64,000 bases of DNA. It comes from Caldicellulosiruptor bescii DSM 6725. Lineage in GTDB: Bacteria > Bacillota > Thermoanaerobacteria > Caldicellulosiruptorales > Caldicellulosiruptoraceae. The stretch covers positions 2,355,501-2,419,500 of the forward strand of contig NC_012034.1 of NCBI RefSeq assembly GCF_000022325.1, read 5' to 3'. Of the stretch, positions 17,143-26,288 are shown one piece after another. Under the pieces are notes generated by a model. The model searched no databases. It worked only from the letters and a program-made list of their open reading frames with translations, and was not told the origin of the DNA. The position numbers and the translations under genes are program-made. Each line of letters begins with the position of its first letter. The first letter of the stretch is position 1.

Positions 17143-18858
17143 TTAGTTATCATTATTGCTAACTACAACCTCTTCTATACTTACAGGTTTTGAAAAATAA
17201 TAACCCTGAAATTGGTCACAACCAAGCTCTCGCAATATATCATATTGTTCTTTATTTTCAACACCCTCTGCAATTGTCTTTAAATTCATTTCCTTTGCCA
17301 TGTAAATTATATTCTTTACAATTATATATTCATTGCCAAATAAGTGTATTTTATTAATAAATTTCTTGTCAATTTTAAGAGCATAAATTGGAAGCTGCAG
17401 AAGAAGTTCAAATGAAGAATATCCTGTGCCAAAGTCATCTATAGATATTTTTATACCTTTCTCATGTAAGCTATTTAAAATTTGTTTTGTTAATTCCACA
17501 TTGTTTAATATTACCCTTTCTGTAACTTCAATCTCAATATCTTCAGGTAGAAGACTATGTGCTTTTAGACGTTCATTTAAAACTCCAATCATATTGTACA
17601 TTGCAAATTCCTTACCAGACAAATTTACAGCAACAGGAATAGTTTTTGAAGTTTTTTGCTTAATGTACTTTATATCTTTACAAACAATATCAAGCACAAG
17701 CCTGTTCAAATCATACACAAGCCCGCTCTCTTCTGCAATTTGAATAAATTTGTCCGGAGTTAAAATTCCTTTTTGGGAGTTCCACCTAAGAAGTGATTCA
17801 AACCCGACTACCGTTCTACCATCATAAGATACCTTCGGCTGATAAACCAAAAAGAACTGTCTTTCCTGAATTCCTCTTGAAATTTCTGACTCAATCTCAA
17901 CTCTTCTCAAAATCTCTTCTTCCATTGAGATTTTATAAAATTCATATTGGCTCTTTCCAAAATCTCTTCCATGTTTTTTAGCTGCGGTCAGAGCAATCTC
18001 TGCATTTTTTAAAAGCGTATCAGCAAACTCTCCATCCTGCGGATACCCTGAAATCCCAACGTTTATGTTTGCATATAACCACTTTCCCATCACATTCCAT
18101 GGTCTTGAAAATCTTTCTATGAGGTTTTCAACTACCATTGCAACAGAAGTTCTCTGTATGTTTGATGTCAAAACAACAAATTCATCTCCACCAAATCTGC
18201 AAAATGTCCAATCCCTTGGCAAAAACTTTTTTATCTCAAATGTTACAGCTTTTAAAAACTCGTCCCCTACTGAATGACCAAATAGCTCATTTATATACCC
18301 AAAGTTACTTACCTCTATAAATATTACCCAAAAGCCAGAATTATCTTTTTTGCTCTTATCAATTTTTTCTCTCAAGACTTCATTCAAAAAGTTCCTGTTA
18401 GGAAGACCGGTTATTTCATCATAATATGCTATAAGTTCAATATATCTACTTAATCTCAAATCACACGAAACATGTGGAGTTACATCCTCAAATGTCCCAA
18501 CTATCTTTAAAGGCTCCTGTTCACTATACAAAATAGTAGCACATACAAAAATCCATCTACCATCCTTCAGTTTTATTCTTCCCGAAAAACCATTTTGCCC
18601 TTTTTCTATGCTGTCTCTTACAAGCTTTTTAAGATGTTCAAACTCACTTTCAGTCATTACATCTTGGATAAAATTAATGCTACCATTTATTTGGATAGAA
18701 ATGTATTCAAAGCCGTTTGAAATGTAAACTCCTTTTTTTTCTATATCATAGAGCCAAAATCCTCTTTCTGATTTAATTAGTTGTACTAATCTTTCATAAT
18801 TACCTTCTATTATGTTTTTAAAATTATTAACCCAAAAATCATTAGAAGATTCACTCAT
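17143..18858 (-). CDS. PAS-GGDEF-EAL c-di-GMP turnover protein
   Basis: A 571-aa cytoplasmic protein. The N-terminal ~130 residues look PAS-like (RGFWLYDIEKKGVYIS; GRIKLKDGRWIFVCATILY). A GGDEF domain follows with the intact active-site loop CRFGGDEFVVL. The C-terminal EAL domain has FESLLRW in place of EALLRW but keeps VNLSG, EVTERV, DDFGTGYSS, KIDK and AEGVEN, so phosphodiesterase activity is plausible. It could make or break c-di-GMP, with GGDEF perhaps only regulatory. It lies directly upstream of the chemosensory genes on the same strand, suggesting a link between the two signalling systems. Confidence 0.9.
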   Translation of the reverse strand: MSESSNDFWVNNFKNIIEGNYERLVQLIKSERGFWLYDIEKKGVYISNGFEYISIQINGSINFIQDVMTESEFEHLKKLVRDSIEKGQNGFSGRIKLKDGRWIFVCATILYSEQEPLKIVGTFEDVTPHVSCDLRLSRYIELIAYYDEITGLPNRNFLNEVLREKIDKSKKDNSGFWVIFIEVSNFGYINELFGHSVGDEFLKAVTFEIKKFLPRDWTFCRFGGDEFVVLTSNIQRTSVAMVVENLIERFSRPWNVMGKWLYANINVGISGYPQDGEFADTLLKNAEIALTAAKKHGRDFGKSQYEFYKISMEEEILRRVEIESEISRGIQERQFFLVYQPKVSYDGRTVVGFESLLRWNSQKGILTPDKFIQIAEESGLVYDLNRLVLDIVCKDIKYIKQKTSKTIPVAVNLSGKEFAMYNMIGVLNERLKAHSLLPEDIEIEVTERVILNNVELTKQILNSLHEKGIKISIDDFGTGYSSFELLLQLPIYALKIDKKFINKIHLFGNEYIIVKNIIYMAKEMNLKTIAEGVENKEQYDILRELGCDQFQGYYFSKPVSIEEVVVSNNDN

Positions 18859-18917
18859 ACATCTTTTTCATCCTTTCTAAATGATTAATTTAAACTTTCT
18901 TTATTTATACAAGACTT

Positions 18918-18946
18918 ATTTTAATCTTTTCTGTATTCCATTTCAA
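18918..18946 (-). promoter_or_regulatory. Promoter of the GGDEF-EAL gene
   Basis: On the minus strand TTGAAA (18941-18946), a 17-bp spacer and TAAAAT (18918-18923); the -35 lies in the palindrome CCATTTCAATGG. Nothing else recognisable was seen in 18859-19221; no c-di-GMP riboswitch core was found. Confidence 0.45.
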
Positions 18947-19221
18947 TGGTTTTAAAATAGTTTCGAAATTTATATTGTTCTTGAATTAGTACATTAGTTG
19001 ACTATAATTATAACTTATGTATACCAATTTGTTTTGTTTAGTTAATCTATTATTAAACTTTATTGGTTATTTATGACATCCACTGACTTATGTCAACTTA
19101 AACAAAAAAATTTGATAACAAAATTTTTGTAGGTGAGTGCCTGACCGGGCTTTTTCCAAGACTGTGGCTGTTATACTAACCTTGAATAAATAAGATTGCT
19201 TTTGAAATGGGGGTTTGATGT

Positions 19222-19749
19222 ATGTATGAAATGAACGAAAAAGAGGCAGTTATTCTGGAAAGATTCATAAACTTGCTCAAAGAGGCACCTCAGATGCTTG
19301 AAAGGCAAAAAGACTTAGATAAGTTTGCCGAAGAGGTAAGTAAAATTCTCTATAGTCTATTGATTGAAATCATTGTTTATTCAATTGAAAAACTTGATGA
19401 CAAAATCAAGGAGTCTGAAGATGTCAAAGAAAATTGGAAAAATATAAAAAGAGATTATAGAACTATCCTCATGCCTCATGCAGTTGTGGTTTACAAAAGA
19501 CGATACTATCAGCACAAACAAACCGGTGAGTATGCATACCTCGTAGACAAATTTTTAGGAATTGATAGTTATCAGCGTCTCAGCCAGCATTATGAAGAAA
19601 AAATAAAAAGTCTTTTTAGAGTCCACAAATCCTTTGCTGGCGTTTTAAAAGAACTTGCTAAAGCCTCAAGCTCTACCGAAATAAGTGCACAAACCATTAG
19701 AAATAAAGTTTTTAAAGATAAAAAGAAAGAAGAAAAAAAACAAAACTAA
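19222..19749 (+). pseudogene. N-terminal fragment of an ISLre2-family (UPF0236) transposase
   Basis: A 175-codon open frame resembling only the N-terminal third of ISLre2 transposases: a helical start, LDDKIKESEDVKENWKNIKR, then VVYKRRYYQHKQTGEYAYLV and SAQTIRNKVFK. The catalytic DDE region is missing; the frame ends in a Lys/Glu-rich tail and a different gene begins 77 bp later. It looks like the remains of an insertion sequence cut off at its 3' side. An intact ribosome-binding-like GGGGG precedes the ATG, so a short protein may still be made. Confidence 0.7.
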
Positions 19750-19825
19750 TAGTCATTTTTCAGAAAAAGTGATATAATAAATATAAGATAAAATTAAGTC
19801 AATCGATATTTTGGGAGGTGAAAAA

Positions 19826-20878
19826 ATGAAAAGATTATCAAGACTTATATCAAGCTTATTAGTTGTTTTAATTTTACTTTCTATGTCTGTATCCTACATT
19901 TTAGGTGCATCAAATCAGCAATCACAGACATCTTTACTTGAAAAAAGTTTCAAAGCAGAGCTTGCAAAAATACTAAACCCTGACTCGCCTCTTTCTTGTG
20001 ACATAATTTCTTCATCATCCGGGCAAAAGTCACTTGGTTATGGTCTGAATCTTGCCATTAACGATATGAAAACATACAAAATAGCTTTTGATAGAAAAAA
20101 TAAAAAACTTTATGTGCAGACTAAAAAAGACAATGTAAATCAAGCTGTTTTTATAAACGGGCAAAATGTTTATACGCTTGACCCAAAAGATAATAAATAT
20201 ACTCTTTCAAACATACCAGCAAATTTATGGATGAGCATAATTATGATTGACAGTACACTTTCTCAACCTGTGAATAAGCTATATCAGAACATTTTAAACT
20301 ATCTTGGTTCTCAGTCATCTTCAATTGTAAAAAGCGCAGTAAAGACAACAACATCTGTAGGTTCAAAAAATATAACCTGCTGGCAGCTTAGCGCTAACCT
20401 GCCAAGCAAGATATTAGAGCCTGCATTTAAAGAATTTTTATTTACATCTTCAAAATCTGTTATTTCTCAGCTTGAACTTATGTTTGACATCTATTTAAAG
20501 TCATTGACTGATGATGAGAAAAAGGCTTTAACTTCACTGAACATTGATGTCAATAAAATATCATCTGCTGATATATCCAAACAGCTTGAAACTAATTTGT
20601 CTAAGATTATCGCTTCATTAAAATTAGATGACTATAAGATTATTTTCTATATTGACGAAAAGACAGGCAAAATTGTTAAATTAATAATAAAAAATCTGCC
20701 TTCAACCGGTAGCGGCATTCTGTCAAGAGTGGAGATTTCAAATATTCAAACAGGAAACGATGTAAAGTTCCCTCAAATTCCTCAGAACATAATAAAAACT
20801 CAGTCAAACCAAGTAGATATAGTTGGTATTTTAAAACTGATTGAAAATTTTGTTTCAAAAATGCAGCAAATTAAATAA
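19826..20878 (+). CDS. Secreted protein of unknown function
   Basis: A 350-aa protein with a clear signal peptide (KRLSRLISSLLVVLILLSMS, cleaved near LGA). The mature part alternates beta strands and Ser/Lys-rich loops (KTYKIAFDRKNKKLYVQTKK; VFINGQNVYTLDPKDNKYTL), suggesting a LolA-like or other beta-rich fold, but I do not recognise a family. ATG 19826 follows GGGAGGTGAAAAA; the in-frame TTG at 19811 lies inside that ribosome binding site. It is followed by a strong terminator, so it is probably monocistronic. It has no lipobox cysteine. Confidence 0.75.
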   Translation: MKRLSRLISSLLVVLILLSMSVSYILGASNQQSQTSLLEKSFKAELAKILNPDSPLSCDIISSSSGQKSLGYGLNLAINDMKTYKIAFDRKNKKLYVQTKKDNVNQAVFINGQNVYTLDPKDNKYTLSNIPANLWMSIIMIDSTLSQPVNKLYQNILNYLGSQSSSIVKSAVKTTTSVGSKNITCWQLSANLPSKILEPAFKEFLFTSSKSVISQLELMFDIYLKSLTDDEKKALTSLNIDVNKISSADISKQLETNLSKIIASLKLDDYKIIFYIDEKTGKIVKLIIKNLPSTGSGILSRVEISNIQTGNDVKFPQIPQNIIKTQSNQVDIVGILKLIENFVSKMQQIK

Positions 20879-20903
20879 AGCTGTAGAAAATTAAAAAGCA
20901 TGG

Positions 20904-20955
20904 AGACTGCCACATAAGGTTACCAAATAAAAAAGGTGGCAGTCTTTTTATTTTT
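20904..20955 (+). terminator. Rho-independent terminator
   Basis: AGACTGCCAC (20904-20913) pairs with GTGGCAGTCT (20936-20945), followed by TTTTATTTTT. Confidence 0.85.
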
Positions 20956-21088
20956 AGATAAAACAACTATTGCGATAAATTATCTATTTTTTGTAACATT
21001 CTTTTAAAAATAATCACACAAAATATCTTTATAATCTTGTAATTGTGAGGCAACATATGATCATCTAAAAAAGAAGGTGAAATTGCAA

Positions 21089-21982
21089 ATGAAAGTTAGA
21101 TTTGTCTCAGCATTTTTTGCAGTAATATTAATTTATACACTTATTTCTTCTGATTTAGTTTTCGCACAACCTCAGCAAATAAAGATACCAGTACTTGTAT
21201 ACCACTATTTTGCAAAGGACCAAAAAGAAGCTCAAGATTATAATTCTTCAACAGTTGTAGATATTCAAAATTTTGAAGGACAAATGGAATATTTGTATAA
21301 AAATAATTTTAAAATACTGACAATGGAGGAATTATACAAATTCTTGAAAGGCGAGTATACTCCCCCTAAAAAATCAGTTGTGATTACAATGGATGATGGT
21401 TACAAAAACAATATTACCTTAGCATATCCTATCTTAAAAAAATATAGGTTTAGAGCATGTATATTTGTAATTGGAAAATTTTTAATATCTAAAAATTTCT
21501 CAAATGAATTTGAGTATCTTTCATTTGAAGACACTCTTAAATATACGGACGTCTTTGAGTTTGGTTCCCACACATATGATATGCATAGGCTGCTAAATGG
21601 AATGCCTATTCTCCTTCAGGCTAACATGCTGGACATCATTTTTGATTTTGTAAACAATCAAATGCTTATAAATTCTCCTTATTTTGCTTATCCGTTTGGC
21701 GCATATGACGAAAGAGTAATAGAAGTTTTAAGGTCTTTTAACTACAAATTAGCTTTTACTACTAAAAAAGGATATGTAACATCTTCTACTGACCCGTATG
21801 AGGTACCGCGGTTTACTATCTCACAGAAAACTACTTTTGACCAGTTTGTAAAAATTGTAAATGGTGAATATCCTGATATCTATGTTCACAATCCCAGTCA
21901 CAAAACTTCCAAGGAAAAACAGTCTGTTAAAACATTGACCGAAAAGAAGACAAAACAAAACTTATTGCAAAAAAGAGGCTAA
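21089..21982 (+). CDS. Exported polysaccharide deacetylase (NodB-fold, CE4)
   Basis: A 297-aa protein with a signal peptide (RFVSAFFAVILIYTLISSDL ending near VFA). NodB motifs are visible: KIPVLVYHYF at the N-terminus, the catalytic VVITMDDGYKNN (Asp-Asp), metal-binding FGSHTYDMH, and YFAYPFGAYDERVIEVL. Such enzymes remove acetyl groups from cell-wall glycans or plant polysaccharides such as xylan. The Lys/Thr-rich C-terminus (SHKTSKEKQSVKTLTEKKTK) may hold it at the wall. ATG 21089 follows AGAAGGTGA by 9 nt; an in-frame GTG at 21077 overlaps that site. The substrate cannot be told from sequence. Confidence 0.85.
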   Translation: MKVRFVSAFFAVILIYTLISSDLVFAQPQQIKIPVLVYHYFAKDQKEAQDYNSSTVVDIQNFEGQMEYLYKNNFKILTMEELYKFLKGEYTPPKKSVVITMDDGYKNNITLAYPILKKYRFRACIFVIGKFLISKNFSNEFEYLSFEDTLKYTDVFEFGSHTYDMHRLLNGMPILLQANMLDIIFDFVNNQMLINSPYFAYPFGAYDERVIEVLRSFNYKLAFTTKKGYVTSSTDPYEVPRFTISQKTTFDQFVKIVNGEYPDIYVHNPSHKTSKEKQSVKTLTEKKTKQNLLQKRG

Positions 21983-21998
21983 AAAGCCTCTTTTTTAC
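21971..21998. terminator. Bidirectional terminator
   Basis: AAAGAGGC and GCCTCTTT form a hairpin with A and T tracts on both sides, shared by the convergent deacetylase and GH127 genes. Confidence 0.8.
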
Positions 21999-23953
21999 TT
22001 GCCAAATAGCCACACCTTCATCTCGCCAACTCCCCTATTTGCCCAAGCATAATAAGGAATGAGCTTTATTCTTACAGGAACAAACTTCGGTCTGTGGCTC
22101 TTGTAAAGCTCTTCTCCAAAATCATCTTCCGCCATCCTAAAACCATCTACTTCAACTGTGTACAAACCTCCTAAAATATTGCTATCGAATTCTAACTTGC
22201 ACTTGCTGTTTACATCAACAAAAAGCAGATGCAAATTCTTGCCATTGTCTGCTTCTTCTGCACAAAATACAACAGGGCCTTTCACAACTGCCACTTTACC
22301 TACATTGCTCCTCACTTGCGGGTGTGAACTTACCATTTTAACCTCTGTTGGTATCTTTAATACAACTTGGTCATTTTCTTTCCACAACCTCTCAATGCAA
22401 ACATAGCCGCTGGGCGGTTCTTCTGGCTCTTCTTTCTTCCCATTTACATAAACCTCATAGCTTTCACACCAACCTGGAATCCTAAGATAAAGCTTAAATC
22501 TTGCTTCTTTTGAAGGTTTTAAATCTATCTTGACCATGTCTTCAAAAGGATAACTTGACACTTGCTGGAGCAAAACCTTAATACCACCTACTTCAACCTG
22601 GACACTGCTGCCAATGTATAAATTCACGTAAATCCCATCATGGTTGTAGCTATAAACATACCTTCCCAAAGACGCTAAAAGCCTTGCAACATTTGGCGGA
22701 CAGCACGCACATCCAAACCAAGGTTGACGTTCGGGTTTTACGTGGTGTCTGTCAAACCTCTTTTCCACTTCTTTCGGATATACCTCAAGAGGATTCACAT
22801 AAAAATACTTTTTACCATCCTGCGACATAGAACCAATAACGGTGTTATAAAGAGCCCTTTCTACAACATCGTAATACTTAGCATGCGGCTCTATTTTGTT
22901 TAAGCGATGTGCAAAAAAGATAAGACCTACAGATGCACAAGTCTCAGCATACGCTGTATCATTTGGCAAATCATACTCAAATGTAAATGCCTCACCATGA
23001 GCAGATGATCCAATTGCACCGGTGATATACATCTTCCTCTTGACTATGTCATCAAAGAGAGTCTTGCACACATCAAAAAGCTCTTTATCCTGTGTATATG
23101 CTGCAACATCTGCCATACCAGAATAAAGATAAACTGCTCTGACTGCATGACCAACAGCCTCTTTCTGCTGCCGAACAGGCCTGTAGACCTGCAAATACTC
23201 TCTGCCAAGCCTTTTGAATCCTTGCCAGTGCTCTTTTCTACCTCTTTTCTCCCATTCGATGTCAAAGTAATACGGCTCTTGACCTCTTTCATCAATAAAA
23301 AACTTCGCAAGCTCTAAATATTTTCTGTCCCCTGTCACTTCATAGAGCTTTACAAGCGCAAGTTCAATTTCCGGATGACCATCATACCCAGGGATTTTAC
23401 CTTCTTCTTTGCCAAAAATGCTGTATACGTGGTCTGCAAGCTTTTTTATAATCTCCAAAAGACTTGTTTTTCCAGTTGCCAGAAAATGCGCAACACCAGC
23501 TTCTATCATGTGCCCTGCAGTGTAAAGCTCATGACACTCTTCTAAATTGGTCCACCTTTTACCCTTTTCTTTGATGGTAAAATATGTATTCAAATACCCA
23601 TCTTCCCATTGAGCCTTTTCAATTATATCAATGACCTCATCAACCTTTTTCTCCAAATCAGGATTTGGATACTTTTCAAGAATATATGATGCTGCTTCTA
23701 ACCACTTTGCAACATCGCTATCTTGAAAAACAAACCCTTCAAATTCGCCTTCCTCAAGTCCTGCTGCTATCTTGAAATTCTTTATTGCATGGCTTTTGAC
23801 GGGAATATCAACATTATCATTGAGTATCTCCCATTGATATGGAACTACAACATCTTTTATAAGGTCTACATATTTTCCCCAAAAAGGTTCTGTGATTGAA
23901 ATATCTTTTATTCTGGGAGAATCCAAATATACTAAAAAATCTTTATCACTCAT
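21995..23953 (-). CDS. GH127 beta-L-arabinofuranosidase
   Basis: A 652-aa enzyme with no signal peptide, so cytoplasmic. With ATG 23953 (preceded by AGGTAGGTG), the family metal/catalytic residues fall at Glu337 and Cys339 (YAETCAS) and Cys417-Cys418 (CACCPPNVARLL). In the founding GH127 enzyme these are Glu338, Cys340, Cys417 and Cys418, with a cysteine nucleophile. An alpha/alpha-barrel (residues ~30-430) is followed by beta-sandwich domains. It would release L-arabinose from imported beta-linked arabino-oligosaccharides, feeding the araB/araD pathway in this window. Related GH families such as GH146 share the cysteine motif. Confidence 0.88.
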   Translation of the reverse strand: MSDKDFLVYLDSPRIKDISITEPFWGKYVDLIKDVVVPYQWEILNDNVDIPVKSHAIKNFKIAAGLEEGEFEGFVFQDSDVAKWLEAASYILEKYPNPDLEKKVDEVIDIIEKAQWEDGYLNTYFTIKEKGKRWTNLEECHELYTAGHMIEAGVAHFLATGKTSLLEIIKKLADHVYSIFGKEEGKIPGYDGHPEIELALVKLYEVTGDRKYLELAKFFIDERGQEPYYFDIEWEKRGRKEHWQGFKRLGREYLQVYRPVRQQKEAVGHAVRAVYLYSGMADVAAYTQDKELFDVCKTLFDDIVKRKMYITGAIGSSAHGEAFTFEYDLPNDTAYAETCASVGLIFFAHRLNKIEPHAKYYDVVERALYNTVIGSMSQDGKKYFYVNPLEVYPKEVEKRFDRHHVKPERQPWFGCACCPPNVARLLASLGRYVYSYNHDGIYVNLYIGSSVQVEVGGIKVLLQQVSSYPFEDMVKIDLKPSKEARFKLYLRIPGWCESYEVYVNGKKEEPEEPPSGYVCIERLWKENDQVVLKIPTEVKMVSSHPQVRSNVGKVAVVKGPVVFCAEEADNGKNLHLLFVDVNSKCKLEFDSNILGGLYTVEVDGFRMAEDDFGEELYKSHRPKFVPVRIKLIPYYAWANRGVGEMKVWLFGK

Positions 23954-24232
23954 CTTTTTCACCTACCTAAAATATTTTTTGTTTTTCTAAACTAATTTTA
24001 TTTTCTAATATTTTTATTCACTTTTCAAGATGAATAATTAAATGAAAAATATAAATTTTAGACAAACTAACCTCTTAATTTTTGTACATATTTTTATTAC
24101 CTTATTTTACCTTTTATTTGAAAAAAATAAGTAAAATCAAGCCCTCTGCTCGTCTTTTGAAACTATTTATTCTTAGTGCAAAATCTCTACAATTCCTTGT
24201 ATTCCTCTCATCTTAAAACATCAAAATAACAA

Positions 24233-24261
24233 TTGAAATAAAGCTTTCAGGGGAATATAAT
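24233..24261 (+). promoter_or_regulatory. Promoter of the KimA-like gene
   Basis: TTGAAA (24233-24238), a 17-bp spacer and TATAAT (24256-24261). The 5' leader of about 50 nt has no room for the c-di-AMP riboswitch often found before kimA. The remainder of 23954-24232 is AT-rich with nothing else recognised. Confidence 0.65.
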
Positions 24262-24315
24262 TTTGTAATCATCTGAAATCAACTTAAATCACTAAGTTAA
24301 AGGAGGAATTTTAGC

Positions 24316-26205
24316 TTGTTTGAGAAGATCAAAAGAATTCTCATAGGAAAACCTCTACCAAACGAAGCTGAAAAGACAGAAAAGTATGGTGTGCTGTGGG
24401 GCCTTCCCATTTTGTCAAGCGATGCTATATCATCTGTTGCATACGCTGGACAAGAAATTTTGTATGTCCTCTTGCCTGCAATAGGATTTCTTGCTTTTAA
24501 AGAAATATCTGTTGTAACTACCGCAATTATAATACTTCTTTTTATTTTAATGCTCTCTTACAGACAAACTATTGAAAACTATCCAAATGGCGGCGGTGCT
24601 TTCATTGTCGCGAAGGACAACCTCGGCGTTTTGGCAGGCATTGTGGCAGGAGCAGCTTTGTCAGTTGACTACATCCTGACAGTGGCAGTTTCTATTTCTT
24701 CAGGTGTTGACCAGATTGTAACCGCACTTGAATTTTTAAAGCCTTATAAGATTGCCCTGTGTCTATTTTTAGTTCTATTTTTGATGATTGGAAATTTGCG
24801 AGGAATAAGAGAATCATCCAGAATATTTGGTATACCTGCTTATGCTTTTATGTTTTCAATTTTGGCTTTAATTATAGGGGGATATATAAAGCTAAAGATG
24901 GGATATGTTCCGCCAGAGCCAAAGATAAACTATTCCTCTCATCCTGTTACTTTAGTTTTGCTTTTGAAGGCATTTGCAAGCGGGTGCACAGCACTGACTG
25001 GTATTGAAGCTGTATCAAATGCTGTTCCAAACTTTAAAGACCCGGCAACAAAACATGCTAAAACTGTTTTGCTTTTATTATCTTTAATAATCCTCGTGTT
25101 ATTTGGCGGAACAACACTTTTGGCAACACACTACCATATAGTTCCTACTGAAGGTGCCATGCTTGTTTTGATGGCGCAAGAAATTTTTGGCAAAAGCTTT
25201 ATGTATTACATTGTTGCTGCAACAACCTTTATAATCCTTGTTTTTGCTGCAAACACTGCATTTTCGGGTTTCCCAATGCTTGTCGCTGTCATGGCAAAAG
25301 AAGAATTTGTTCCAAGGCAGCTCAGCCTTAAAGGTGATAAGCTTAGCTACTCAAATGGAATTATCATCCTTGCTTTGGTATCCGCCCTTTTGATTGTAGC
25401 ATTTAATGGTAACGTCACAGCACTCATTGGACTTTATGCGGTTGGTGTTTTTATATCATTTACACTATCTCAATCAGGTATGTTTGTAAGATGGCTTAAG
25501 AACAAAGGCAGTCATTGGCACATAAAAGCATTTATAAACGGATTTGGTGCACTCACAACATTTGTTGTTGTCATTATAATTGCAATAACTAAATTCAAAG
25601 AAGGTGCGTGGATTGTTGTTCTTTTAATTCCTCTACTTGTCTTTGCAATGATAAAGGTAAAGCTTCATTATATTGCCGTTGCCGACCAGCTGAGAGTAAC
25701 GCCTGAAGATAAAGAACTTTTGGATGTTGAACACAATATATATAGAAACAGGGTTATTGTTCCAATTGAAAGTTTAAACAAGGCAAGCATTCGTGCTTTG
25801 AGATTTGCAAAGACAATCTCAGACAATGTAATTGCTTTTAATGTATCAATAAATGAAGAGCAGGCAAAAAAGCTCCAAGAAAGATATAAAATGCTCAACT
25901 GCTCCATCCCACTTGTAATAAGGTATTCACCTTATAGAAAAATATTAGAACCGCTTTTAGAGTATATAAAGTCAGAAGAGTACAACTATCAAAAGGGGGA
26001 CATGATAACAGTCATCATACCCAAATTTACCGTACAGCGCTGGTGGCAAAAGATTTTGCACAACCATACATGGCTGTTTATAGAAAAAGAACTTTTAAAA
26101 CACAAGCACATTGTTGTATCTGTCATGCCACTGCAGCTGAAAGATGATGATGTGGTTTTGAAGAAAAAGAACAAACCTTTGTGGAAGATATTAGAGGAAG
26201 ACTAA
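24316..26205 (+). CDS. kimA: KimA-like APC-superfamily potassium importer
   Basis: A 629-aa protein with about 12 membrane segments (residues ~30-460) and a ~170-aa soluble C-terminal domain. It matches B. subtilis KimA (YdaO) along its length: IGKPLPN at the N-terminus, LSSDAISSVAYAGQEIL, SYRQTIENYPNGGGAFIVAK, VDYILTVAVSISSGVDQI, ALTGIEAVSNAVPNF, NTAFSGFPMLVA and the C-terminal IVPIESLNKASIRALRFAK. KimA is a high-affinity K+/H+ symporter inhibited by c-di-AMP in other species. The start is TTG 9 nt after AGGAGG. A general amino-acid permease is less likely given the long C-terminal domain. Confidence 0.85.
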   Translation: MFEKIKRILIGKPLPNEAEKTEKYGVLWGLPILSSDAISSVAYAGQEILYVLLPAIGFLAFKEISVVTTAIIILLFILMLSYRQTIENYPNGGGAFIVAKDNLGVLAGIVAGAALSVDYILTVAVSISSGVDQIVTALEFLKPYKIALCLFLVLFLMIGNLRGIRESSRIFGIPAYAFMFSILALIIGGYIKLKMGYVPPEPKINYSSHPVTLVLLLKAFASGCTALTGIEAVSNAVPNFKDPATKHAKTVLLLLSLIILVLFGGTTLLATHYHIVPTEGAMLVLMAQEIFGKSFMYYIVAATTFIILVFAANTAFSGFPMLVAVMAKEEFVPRQLSLKGDKLSYSNGIIILALVSALLIVAFNGNVTALIGLYAVGVFISFTLSQSGMFVRWLKNKGSHWHIKAFINGFGALTTFVVVIIIAITKFKEGAWIVVLLIPLLVFAMIKVKLHYIAVADQLRVTPEDKELLDVEHNIYRNRVIVPIESLNKASIRALRFAKTISDNVIAFNVSINEEQAKKLQERYKMLNCSIPLVIRYSPYRKILEPLLEYIKSEEYNYQKGDMITVIIPKFTVQRWWQKILHNHTWLFIEKELLKHKHIVVSVMPLQLKDDDVVLKKKNKPLWKILEED

Positions 26206-26218
26206 GTAATAAAAAAAG

Positions 26219-26268
26219 GACATAGCCAACTGCTTTGCGCAAGCTGGCTATGTCTTTTTAATTTTTTC
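26219..26268. terminator. Bidirectional terminator
   Basis: GACATAGCCA and TGGCTATGTC pair around a GC-containing loop, with A and T tracts on the outside, between the convergent kimA-like and alcohol dehydrogenase genes. Confidence 0.8.
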
Positions 26269-26288
26269 TGCCAACTCTCTACACACAT

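Noticed and set aside
18859-19221. A c-di-GMP (GEMM) riboswitch near the GGDEF-EAL gene
   Set aside because: The conserved GEMM core was not found; only a promoter-like sequence is present.
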